A program made the translations under genes and the position numbers. A DNA stretch of 36,335 nt from Vicinamibacteria bacterium (lineage in GTDB: Bacteria > Acidobacteriota > Vicinamibacteria > Fen-336): positions 1 through 36,335 of the forward strand of contig JAICEW010000019.1 of the NCBI GenBank assembly GCA_025923995.1. Direction: 5' to 3'. Below are positions 6,442-15,100 of this stretch, in pieces (position 1 is the stretch's first letter; each line of letters starts with the position of its first letter). Under the pieces are notes generated by a model. That model was not told the DNA's origin. It saw only the letters and a program-made list of their open reading frames with translations, and did not search any database.

Positions 6442-9249
6442 ATGACCTCCACCGCGGACCTCAAGTCCACGCTCAACCTTCCGCAGACCGCCTTCCCCAT
6501 GAAGGCCAACCTCCCGCAGGCCGAGCCGCGCCGCCTCGAGGCGTGGAAGGCCGAGGACCTGTACGGGCAGGTGCGCGCGGCGCGGAAGGGCGCGCCCAAG
6601 TACGTGCTGCACGACGGCCCGCCCTACGCGAACGGGCACATCCACCTGGGGACCACGCTCAACAAGATCCTGAAGGACGTGGTGGTGCGCAGCCGGAGCC
6701 TGGCCGGCTTCGATGCTCCCTACGTCCCCGGCTGGGACTGCCACGGGCTGCCCATCGAGCTGCGCGTGGACAAGGACCTCGGCGCGAAGAAGCGCGAGAT
6801 GAGCCCCGTCGCCTTCCGCCAGGCGTGCCGCGCGTACGCCGAGAAGTACCTGGACATCCAGCGCACCGAGTTCGTGCGGCTGGGCGTCATGGGCGACTGG
6901 GACCATCCGTACCGCACGATGGATCCCGGCTACCAGGCGACGATCGTGCGCGAGCTGGCGACGTTCGCCGAGCGCGGCCTCGTCTACAAGGCGAAGAAGT
7001 CGGTCCACTGGTGCATCACGGACCGCACGGCGCTCGCGGAGGCGGAGATCGAGTACGACGAGGCCCACGTCAGCCCGTCGATCGACGTGCGCTTCGACCT
7101 GGCCGGCGGCGAGGCCGCGCGGCTGGGCCTGCCCGCGGCGGGGCGCGTGTCCGCCGTCATCTGGACCACGACCCCCTGGACGCTCCCCGCGAACCTGGCG
7201 CTCGCGTTCCATCCCGAGGCGGACTACGGCGTGTACGAGGTGGAGGGCGCGCCCGACGAGCGGATCGTCCTGGCCCGGGCCCTGCGCGAGGCGGCGGTGG
7301 CCCGCTGGAGCGGGAAGGGCGGCGGCGGCCTGGTCCTGGGCCGCGAGGTGGGCGCGCTCAAGGGCGCCGCGTTCGAGGGGGCGCGCTTCCGCCATCCCTG
7401 GATCGACCGCGACTCCAAGGGCGTGCTGGGCGACTACGTCACGCTCGACACGGGCACCGGCGTCGTGCACACCGCGCCCGGCCACGGCTGGGACGACTAC
7501 CTGACCGGCGTGAAGTACGGACTCGACATCTACTGCCCCGTGGACGAGGCGGGCCGCTTCCTGCCCGAGGTCGAGCACTTCGCGGGGCAGAAGGTCTTCG
7601 ACGCGAACCCCAAGGTGATCGAGCTCCTGCGCGAGCGGGGGGCGCTGCTCTCGTCGGGCCAGGAGAAGCACTCGTACCCGGTCTGCTGGCGCTGCAAGAA
7701 CCCGATCATCTTCCGCGCGACCCCCCAGTGGTTCATCGCCCTCGACGGCGAGCAGGACCTGCGGGGCCGCACGCTCAAGGCGATCGACGAGCAGATCACG
7801 TGGCACCCCGCGTGGGGGCGCGACCGCATCTACAACATGATCGAGGGACGGCCCGACTGGTGCATCTCGCGCCAGCGGCTGTGGGGCGTGCCCATCCCCG
7901 CGTTCTACTGCGAGGGCTGCGGCGAGGCGCTGCTGCGTCCGGAGCTGGTGCGGCGGGTGGCGGACGTGTTCGAGCAGCACAGCGCCGACGCCTGGTACGA
8001 CCGCGACGCCGCGGCCTTCCTGCCCGACGGCTTCCGTTGCCCCAGTTGCGGCGGCGATGCCTTCCGCAAGGAGACCGACATCCTCGACGTCTGGTTCGAC
8101 TCCGGCTCCTCGCACGCGGCCGTTCTCGCGCAGCGGCCGGAGCTGCGCTGGCCCGCCGACGTGTACCTGGAGGGCAGCGACCAGCACCGCGGCTGGTTCC
8201 ATTCGTCCCTGCTGATCGGCATGGGCGCGCACGACGCGCCGCCGTACAAGGACGTCGTGACCCACGGGTTCACGATCGACGCCCAGGGCCGGAAGATGTC
8301 GAAGAGCCTGGGCAACGTCATCGAGCCCCAGAAGGTCTGGGACAGGTACGGGGCCGAGGTGCTGCGGCTGTGGGTGTGCATGGTCGACTACCGCGAGGAC
8401 ATGCCCGTCTCCGACGCCATGTTCCAGCAGGTGGCCGAGGCCTACCGCAAGCTGCGCAACACCTGCCGCTACCTGCTCTCGAACCTCTACGACTTCGACC
8501 CGGGCCGCGACGCGGTCGCCGAGGCCGACCTGCTGGAGCTGGACCGCTACGCGCTGGCCCGCCACCGGCAGGTGGTGGCCCGCGTGCTGCAGGCCTACGA
8601 CGAGTTCGAGTTCCACGTCATCTACCACCAGCTCGTGCAGTACTGCGCCGCCGACCTGTCGTCGTTCTACCTGGACGTGCTCAAGGACCGGCTCTACTGC
8701 GACGCGGCGGCCGGCGCCCGCCGGCGCTCGGCGCAGACGGTGCTCCACCGCATGGCGTGCGACCTGGCCCTGCTGATGGCGCCCGTGCTGCCGTTCACCG
8801 CCGACGAGGTGTGGCCTCTCATCCCGGGCCAGGCGGGCAGCGTCCACACCGCGCTGTTCCCCAGGGCCGAGGCCGCGGACGAGGAGACCGTCCAGCGCTG
8901 GTCGGCGCGGCTCGAGACCCGCGCGGCCGTCACCCGCGCGCTGGAGGAAATGCGGGCGCAGAAGACCATCGCCTCGGGGCTGGAGGCGCAGGTGACGATC
9001 GCCGCCCCGCCCGACCTGCTGGAGGCCCTCCAGGCGTACGAGCGCCAGGGGCCGGCCTTCCCCACCCACCTGGCCAGCCTGTTCATCGTGAGCCGGGTGG
9101 CGCTGGAGGCGGGGAGCGCGCTCGCGGTCCGAGTGGAGCGCGCGGGCGGGTCGAAGTGCGAGCGCTGCTGGACGTATTCTGGGAACGTGGGCAAGGCGCA
9201 CCCGGGGGTCTGCGAGAGGTGCGCCGAAGTGCTGTCCGGTGCGGACTAG
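6442..9249 (+). CDS. ileS: Isoleucyl-tRNA synthetase
   Basis: This cytoplasmic enzyme charges tRNA-Ile with isoleucine. The 935 residues match the usual bacterial length. The class I HIGH motif is PYANGHIHLG (H66-G70). A CP1 editing region follows (WTTTPWTLPANLAL), then DWCISRQRLWGVPIPAFYC and DVWFDSGSSH. KMSKS is at 618-622. The C-terminal zinc site typical of the bacterial type has C906, C909, C924 and C927 in CERCW and CERC. The frame is open to an earlier start at 6394, but ATG 6442 begins the normal N-terminus and follows the possible promoter at 6374-6403. It is the first gene of a plus-strand operon; lspA starts 19 nt after its stop, a linkage seen in many bacteria. Confidence 0.98.
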   Translation: MTSTADLKSTLNLPQTAFPMKANLPQAEPRRLEAWKAEDLYGQVRAARKGAPKYVLHDGPPYANGHIHLGTTLNKILKDVVVRSRSLAGFDAPYVPGWDCHGLPIELRVDKDLGAKKREMSPVAFRQACRAYAEKYLDIQRTEFVRLGVMGDWDHPYRTMDPGYQATIVRELATFAERGLVYKAKKSVHWCITDRTALAEAEIEYDEAHVSPSIDVRFDLAGGEAARLGLPAAGRVSAVIWTTTPWTLPANLALAFHPEADYGVYEVEGAPDERIVLARALREAAVARWSGKGGGGLVLGREVGALKGAAFEGARFRHPWIDRDSKGVLGDYVTLDTGTGVVHTAPGHGWDDYLTGVKYGLDIYCPVDEAGRFLPEVEHFAGQKVFDANPKVIELLRERGALLSSGQEKHSYPVCWRCKNPIIFRATPQWFIALDGEQDLRGRTLKAIDEQITWHPAWGRDRIYNMIEGRPDWCISRQRLWGVPIPAFYCEGCGEALLRPELVRRVADVFEQHSADAWYDRDAAAFLPDGFRCPSCGGDAFRKETDILDVWFDSGSSHAAVLAQRPELRWPADVYLEGSDQHRGWFHSSLLIGMGAHDAPPYKDVVTHGFTIDAQGRKMSKSLGNVIEPQKVWDRYGAEVLRLWVCMVDYREDMPVSDAMFQQVAEAYRKLRNTCRYLLSNLYDFDPGRDAVAEADLLELDRYALARHRQVVARVLQAYDEFEFHVIYHQLVQYCAADLSSFYLDVLKDRLYCDAAAGARRRSAQTVLHRMACDLALLMAPVLPFTADEVWPLIPGQAGSVHTALFPRAEAADEETVQRWSARLETRAAVTRALEEMRAQKTIASGLEAQVTIAAPPDLLEALQAYERQGPAFPTHLASLFIVSRVALEAGSALAVRVERAGGSKCERCWTYSGNVGKAHPGVCERCAEVLSGAD

Positions 9250-9268
9250 CGGTGGCGGCAGGTCAACG

Positions 9269-9796
9269 ATGAACGAGACGACGTCGGGGCGCAGGATGTA
9301 CTTCGGTGTGGCGGGCCTCATCGTCTGCCTCGACCAGATCACGAAGGCGCTGGTGGACCGCTACATGTCGCTCTACGAGAGCCGCGCGGTCGTGGACGGG
9401 CTGGTGAAGCTGACCTACGTCCAGAACCGCGGCGCCGCCTTCGGGATCCTCTCGGACGCGGACCTGCCGTACCAGTCGTGGCTGTTCGCGGTCGTGAGCC
9501 TGCTGGCCCTGGGCGCGATCGCCGCCTACGCCTGGAAGCTGCCGCCGGGCAGCCGGACGCCGCGGCTGGCGCTGGCGCTCATCATGGGCGGCGCGGTCGG
9601 GAACCTCCTCGACCGCCTGCGCCTGGGGTACGTCGTCGATTTCGTGGACGTCCACTGGGGCGTGCACCACTGGCCCGCGTTCAACGTGGCCGACTCGGCC
9701 ATCAGCGTGGGTGTCGCCCTGCTGCTCCTCGACATCCTGCGCCACCCGCAGGGCGAGGCGCGCACCGAAGCCTCGCCGGCGGGGCCGGGAGAGTAA
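9269..9796 (+). CDS. lspA: Lipoprotein signal peptidase (signal peptidase II)
   Basis: LspA is an inner-membrane aspartyl protease that removes the signal peptide from diacylglyceryl-prolipoproteins. The 175-aa protein has four hydrophobic helices and all family blocks: LDQITKALV near the N-terminus, VQNRGAAFGIL (51-61), GNLLDRLRLGYVVDFVDVHW (111-130) and FNVADSAISVGV (138-149). The catalytic aspartates are D124 and D142. The frame is open from 9239, overlapping ileS, but ATG 9269 places the N-terminus where the family begins. The ribosome site (GGCAGG) is weak. It lies between ileS and lgt, so consecutive steps of lipoprotein maturation are co-transcribed. Likely clients in this window include the lipoproteins at 6064-6255 and 23561-25003. 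Confidence 0.97.
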   Translation: MNETTSGRRMYFGVAGLIVCLDQITKALVDRYMSLYESRAVVDGLVKLTYVQNRGAAFGILSDADLPYQSWLFAVVSLLALGAIAAYAWKLPPGSRTPRLALALIMGGAVGNLLDRLRLGYVVDFVDVHWGVHHWPAFNVADSAISVGVALLLLDILRHPQGEARTEASPAGPGE

Positions 9797-9803
9797 GCCA
9801 AGA

Positions 9804-10634
9804 ATGCATGCGAAGCTGCTGACGCTGCCCGGGTTCGCGCTGTTCGGCTGGAACGTGCCGTCCTTCACGCTCCACACCTACGGCGCCCTGCTCGCCATCG
9901 CCTTCCTGGCCGGGCTGTGGATCGCCCACCGCGAGGCCAAGCGAACGGGCATGGACGCGGCGCGGATCACCGACATGGCCGTCTACGTCCTGATCGGCGG
10001 CCTGATCGGGGCCCGCCTCCTCCTGCTGCTCGTGGACTGGCGGCACTTCGTGGCCAACCCGCGCGAGATGGTGGCGCTCGTCCAGAGCGGCGGCGTGTTC
10101 TACGGCGGCCTGCTGGGCGCGCTGCCCGTCGCCTGGTGGTACGTGCGGCGGCACAAGCTGGACCCCTGGCGCTCGGCCGACGTGCTGGCCCCGGGCGTCG
10201 TGCTCGGCCAGTCCATCGGCCGGCTGGGCTGCTTCGCCGCGGGCTGCTGCTGGGGACGCGCCACCGACGTGGCCTGGGCGGTGACCTTCACCGACACGTA
10301 CGTGCAGAAGCAGGTGGGCACTCCCCTCGACCTTCCCCTGCACCCGTCGCAGATCTACGAGTCGCTCCTGTGCCTGGGCATCTTCGTGGTCGTGATGTGG
10401 ATCGCGCGGCGCAAGCGGTTCCACGGGCAGGTCATGCTCGCCTACGTCGCCCTCTACGCCGCCGGGCGCTTCGTGCTCGAGTACTTCCGCGGCGACGCGG
10501 CGCGGGGCACGCTGTTCGGTGGCGCGCTCAGCACCTCCCAGTTCATCGCGATCCTGATGGCGGTGGCGACCGCGCTGCTCTACCCCTACCTCGCCAGGAA
10601 ACAGCGGATCGAGCCTCCCGCCAAAGCCGCCTGA
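9804..10634 (+). CDS. lgt: Prolipoprotein diacylglyceryl transferase
   Basis: Lgt transfers diacylglycerol from phosphatidylglycerol to the lipobox cysteine, the step before LspA. It is 276 aa with about seven membrane helices. Family marks are QSGGVFYGGLLGA (94-106, a Tyr where E. coli has the HGGL His), the signature GQSIGRLGCFAAG with R140 (135-147), HPSQIYE (180-186) and GRFVLEYFRGD (221-231). The frame overlaps lspA upstream, but ATG 9804 lies 7 nt after the lspA stop with GGGAGAG in front and gives the usual N-terminus. Its tight spacing with lspA and the rluD-like gene indicates one transcript. Confidence 0.97.
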   Translation: MHAKLLTLPGFALFGWNVPSFTLHTYGALLAIAFLAGLWIAHREAKRTGMDAARITDMAVYVLIGGLIGARLLLLLVDWRHFVANPREMVALVQSGGVFYGGLLGALPVAWWYVRRHKLDPWRSADVLAPGVVLGQSIGRLGCFAAGCCWGRATDVAWAVTFTDTYVQKQVGTPLDLPLHPSQIYESLLCLGIFVVVMWIARRKRFHGQVMLAYVALYAAGRFVLEYFRGDAARGTLFGGALSTSQFIAILMAVATALLYPYLARKQRIEPPAKAA

Positions 10635-10641
10635 CGCGTCC

Positions 10642-11589
10642 ATGCCGGACGCCCACGCGTTCGTGGTCGAGGCGGAGGCCGACGGCGTCCGCCTCGACGT
10701 GTTCCTGGCCCGCCGCCTGCCCGCGCTCAGCCGGGCCCGCATCCAGGCGGTGATCGCGGCGGCCGGCGCGGCGGTCGACGGCCGGACCGCGCGCCCCTCG
10801 CACCGCCTGAAGGCCGGCGCTTCGGTGTCGGTCGTCCTGCCCGATCCCGAGCCCGCCGAGCCGGCGCCCGAGGACATCCCGCTGCGCGTCCTCCACGAGG
10901 ACGCGCACCTGCTGGTCGTGGACAAGCCCGCGGGCCTGGTCGTGCACCCCGGCGCGGGCGCCGCCTCGGGCACGCTCGTGAACGCGCTGCTGCACCACGT
11001 GCGCGACCTCTCCGGCATCGGGGGCGTCCTGCGTCCCGGCATCGTGCACCGGCTGGACAAGGGCACCTCGGGCCTCATCCTGGTGGCCAAGGACGACGCG
11101 ACCCATCGCGCCCTGGCCCGCCAGTTCGCGCAGCGCTCGGTGCGCAAGGAGTACCAGGCGGTGGTGCTGGGCGTGCCCACCCGCGCGCAGGGCGAGATCG
11201 ACCGTCCCATCGGACGCGATCCCGTCCACCGGCGGCGCAGGGCCGTCGACGCGCCGCGGGCGCGCGCGGCGCGCACGAGCTACGCGACGCGCGAGCGGCT
11301 GGACGGCGCGGCGCTGCTGGACGTCCGCATCCACACCGGCCGCACCCACCAGATCCGCGTGCACCTCGCCTGCATCGGGCACCCGGTCGCGGGCGACGAC
11401 ACCTACGGCGGCCGCCGGGCCCCCTCGTCGCGCAGCGCCCGGGCCCGCGAGGCGCTCCACGCGCTCGCGCGGCCCGCGCTGCACGCCGCCCGCCTCTCGT
11501 TCGACCACCCCGCGACCGGCGAGGCGATCACGGCCGAGAGCCCCCTGCCGCCCGACCTGACGGCGCTCGTCGAGGCCCTCCGCCCGTGA
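10642..11589 (+). CDS. rluD: RluA-family 23S rRNA pseudouridine synthase, RluD-like
   Basis: A 315-aa cytoplasmic enzyme that isomerises uridine to pseudouridine in RNA. An S4-like RNA-binding region covers about residues 12-70 (VRLDVFLARRLPALSRARIQ). The catalytic domain follows, with VVDKPAGLVVHPG (92-104) and motif II HRLDKGTSGLILVAKDD, where D139 is the expected nucleophile. Later blocks are TGRTHQIRVHL and GHPVAGDDTYGG. An N-terminal S4 domain favours RluD or RluC over RluA, and position next to lspA/lgt is common for RluD homologues, but the exact target uridines cannot be assigned. It starts 7 nt after lgt. The segment between the two core blocks is unusually Arg-rich. Confidence 0.93.
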   Translation: MPDAHAFVVEAEADGVRLDVFLARRLPALSRARIQAVIAAAGAAVDGRTARPSHRLKAGASVSVVLPDPEPAEPAPEDIPLRVLHEDAHLLVVDKPAGLVVHPGAGAASGTLVNALLHHVRDLSGIGGVLRPGIVHRLDKGTSGLILVAKDDATHRALARQFAQRSVRKEYQAVVLGVPTRAQGEIDRPIGRDPVHRRRRAVDAPRARAARTSYATRERLDGAALLDVRIHTGRTHQIRVHLACIGHPVAGDDTYGGRRAPSSRSARAREALHALARPALHAARLSFDHPATGEAITAESPLPPDLTALVEALRP

Positions 11590-11608
11590 CGGCTTGGTAG
11601 ACTGCGGC

Positions 11609-12163
11609 ATGCCACACGAGGGATCGCCGCGCGCACGGGTGGTGGGCCACCGCGTGGTCTACGACGGCAAGGTGCTGGCGCTCCACGTGGACGAGGTGGA
11701 GGAGCCGGGCGGCGTGCGCGCGACGCGGGAGGTCGTGCGCCAGCGCGGGTCGGTGGCGGCGCTCGCGTTGAGCGCGGACGACCGCGTCGTGCTGGTGCGC
11801 CAGTACCGCTACGCGGTGGACGGCGCGCTGTGGGAGCTGCCCGCCGGCCGGCTCGACCCCGGCGAGACGCCCGAGCAGGGCGCGCGGCGCGAGCTGGTCG
11901 AGGAGGTGGGCCTCGAGGCGGAAACGATGGAGCCGCTCGCGGTCTTCTACACGACGCCGGGCTTCTGCGACGAGCTGATGCACGTCTTCCGCGCGACCGC
12001 GCTGCGCCAGGTGCCGCCCCGTCCCGAGGACGACGAGCGCATCGAGGCCCGCTGGTTCGGGCTCGACGAGGCGATGGGCATGATCGAGCGGGGCGAGATC
12101 CGGGAAGGCAAGACGCTGGTGGCGCTGCTGCGCGAGCACGCCCTCCGCGCCGGACGCGGCTGA
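11609..12163 (+). CDS. NUDIX hydrolase, ADP-ribose pyrophosphatase-like
   Basis: A 184-aa hydrolase with a perfect Nudix box at 80-102 (G-x5-E-x7-REL-x-EE-x-GL; G80, E86, R94, E95, E98, E99, G101). The N-terminal strands (GKVLALHVDEV, REVVRQRGSVAALAL), VRQYRYAVDGALWELPAGRLD and the TPGFCDE segment just after the box match ADP-ribose/nucleoside-diphosphate-sugar pyrophosphatases of the NudF type. Such enzymes split ADP-ribose into AMP and ribose 5-phosphate. The frame opens at a TTG (11594), but ATG 11609 gives a normal N-terminus 19 nt after the rluD-like gene. No strong ribosome site is visible. It sits in the envelope operon 22 nt before the large TamB-BamA-type gene. Confidence 0.92.
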   Translation: MPHEGSPRARVVGHRVVYDGKVLALHVDEVEEPGGVRATREVVRQRGSVAALALSADDRVVLVRQYRYAVDGALWELPAGRLDPGETPEQGARRELVEEVGLEAETMEPLAVFYTTPGFCDELMHVFRATALRQVPPRPEDDERIEARWFGLDEAMGMIERGEIREGKTLVALLREHALRAGRG

Positions 12164-12185
12164 CCCCCGGGTCGCGAAGGGGCGC

Positions 12186-15100
12186 GTGAGAGTCTCCCGA
12201 CGCGGCGTGGTCCTGCTCCTGCTGGCGGCGGCCGCGGCCGTGGTCGCGGCCCTCCTGCTCGGCTGGTTCCCGCAGGAGCCCGTGCGCCGGCTGGTCGAGG
12301 GCCGGCTGCAGCAGGCGCTGGGCCCCGGCGCGCGCGTCTCCCGGCTGCGCGTGTGGCCGGGGCGGCTGTACGCGGAGATGGAGGGGCTGGTCGTGGACGT
12401 GCCGGCCTACCGGCTCGAGGCCCGGACGGCGCGCGTCGCCATCGACCGGCGCACGCTGTTCGGGCCCGTGGTCGCCCTGACCCGCCTCGAGGCGGACGGC
12501 GTCACGCTGCTCGTCCGCGGGGATGCTCCCGCCGCGCCGGCCGGCGCCGCCCCGACCACGACCGTCGTGATGGGCCGCGTCCACGTCACGAACGCCAGCG
12601 CGCGCTACGAGTCGCAGTCCGTCCGCGGGGCGGTCGCGATCGACGGCGTGACGATCGAGGGCGCGGTCGGCCACGACGCGCTCGAGCTCTCCGCGGCCGG
12701 CGGGCGCTGGGAGTCCGACCGCACCGTGGCGCTGGGGCCCACGCGCGCGCGCGTCCGCATCACGCCCACGCTCGACCTGCACGTCGAGTCCTTCGAGACC
12801 GGGCTCGCGCGCTCGCGCCTCTCGGCCTCGGGCCCGCTGGGAAACGCGATGCGGCCCCAGCCGGACCTGGCCTGGACGGCGACCCTCGACGTCGCGGAGA
12901 TCGCGCCGATCGCGGACCTGGGCGACGCCTCGGGCTCGCTGCGGGCCCAGGGCACGCTGCGGACGCCGTCCTCGGGGCTGGCCCTCGTCGCGGACGTCTC
13001 CGGCGAGCGCCTCCGCCGGGGCGAGTGGTCCGTGGACACGGTGAAGGGCCACGTCACCCACGAAGGCGGCCGCACGACGGGTGACCTCGACGCCACGCTG
13101 CTGGGCGGCGCCGCGACGCTCCAGGCCTCACACGCCGGCGCGTCCCTCCGGGGACGCGTGGTCGCGACGGGGATCGACCTGGCCCGGGTGCGCGCGTCGC
13201 CATCGCTGGCGGGACGGGCCTCGGCCACGCTCGACCTCCGCGGCGATCCCGCGGGCACGCTCGAGATCGACGCGCGCGTGACGGCGGAGGGAGCGAGCGG
13301 CTCGACGCCGTTCCGTGCCGAGGTCCTGGCGGAGGGCGCGGTCGCCGCGGACGGCTCGCGCATCGACGTCGACTGGGCGGCGTCGGGCGAGGGCGGCGAC
13401 GCCGACGCGTCGGCCCGCCTGCAGGCCAGCGGCCGGGCCCAGGGCGCGCTGCCACCCGCGGTGACCGGCCACGTGGAGGGCGTGCTGCGCGCGACGCGGA
13501 CCGGCGAGCTCCCGTTCGAAGCGGACGTGACCTTCGCGAACGGCGCGCTGGACGCCGCGGGCGCGATCCGCGGCCTGGGCGAGCCGCTCACCCTGCGCGC
13601 CACCGGCGTGGACGGCCGCTCCGGCCGGATCGAGCTGGCCAGCGAGGGGCTGGCGCTCGATCGCCTGCTGCCCGGCGCGCGCGGCCAGGCGCGCCTCTCC
13701 GCCACGGCGAGCGGCCGCTTCGACGCGCCCTCGGGGCACGCGTCGATCCAGCTCGAGGATGCCGTCTGGCGCGGCATCGCCCTCGGTCCGGCGACGGCCG
13801 AGCTCACCGCGAAGGACGGCGCGGCAACGATCGAGCTGCACGTGCCCGAGTGGAACCTGTCGGGCCACGCCGACGTCGCGGCGGACCGGGCGCGGACGCT
13901 GCGCGGACGCGTCGACCTGGCGGCGACGCCGCTGGACCGGCTGGGTCCGTTGCTTCCCGAGGGACCGGCGCTCGAGGGTGCGGTCACCGCGGCCATCGAC
14001 CTCGACGTGCCGCTGACGCGTCCGTCCGGTGCGGACGTGCGCATCGAGGTCGCGGAGGCGCAGGTCGCGCGTGGCGCCTTGCGCGTGCGCAACCGTGGCC
14101 CCGTTCGCCTCGCCTGGCGCGAAGGCCGCGTGGAGGTCGAACGTCTCGAGGTGGAGGGCGAAGGCTTCGCCGCGCGGGCCGCGGGCCGCCTGGGCGTGGC
14201 CGCGACCGAGCCGCTCGACCTGCAGGTCTCCGCCGAGACGGAGCTGGACGCGCTTCCCATCCCGGAGGGCTGGACGGTGGCGGGGCGCGTCGCGGCGGAG
14301 CTGGACGTGGGCGGCACGCGCCTCCGGCCGCTCGTGACCGGGGACGTCACCTTCGACGACGCGGGCTTCTCGGGCCCCTCCCTGCCGCCCTTCTCGATCG
14401 CCCAGGGCCGGGTGGAGCTGGCTGGCGAGTCGCTGCTGCTGCCGGACCTGCCGATCGATGTGGCCGGCGGCCGCGTGGTCCTGTCGGGCACCCTGCCGCT
14501 GGCGGCGGCGCTGCCCGCGGCCCGCGACCGCTCCGACCGCCTGGCCCCGGATGAGGCGGCGGACGTGCGCGCGGCCTGGAAGGGCGTGCGCGTCGAGGAG
14601 TGGCCGCAGGGCGGGGGCGACACGCGACTGGCGGGCGTGCTGGAGGGCACGCTCGCCGTGACGGGCGGGCTCGCCTCGCTGCGCGAGGTGCGCGCCAGGC
14701 TCGAGGTGCCGGCCACCTCGCTCCACGTCGAGGAGATCCGCTTCCAGGTCGACCCGTTCGCGGCCGTGCTCGCGGACGGCCGCGTGGAGCTCGATGCGCT
14801 GCAGGTGGGAGCGGCCGACTCGGTCGTCCGCTTGTCGGGCGCCGCCGACCTCGCGCGCCGACGGATCGAGGCCGCGGCGCTGGGCTCGCTGAACCTGCGG
14901 GCCGTGTCGCCCTTCGTGCCCGAGGCGGCGCTGTTCGGCACGGCCGAGGTGGACGTCTCGGCCAGCGGCGACTGGAGCGCGCCCGAGGTGCACGGCGACG
15001 TGACGGTCGAGGACGCGAGCCTGCGCCTGCGGCTGCTCCCCCAGGCCGTGACGTCGCTCGCCGCGCGCATCGTCTTCGACGGCGACTCGCTGCGCGTCCC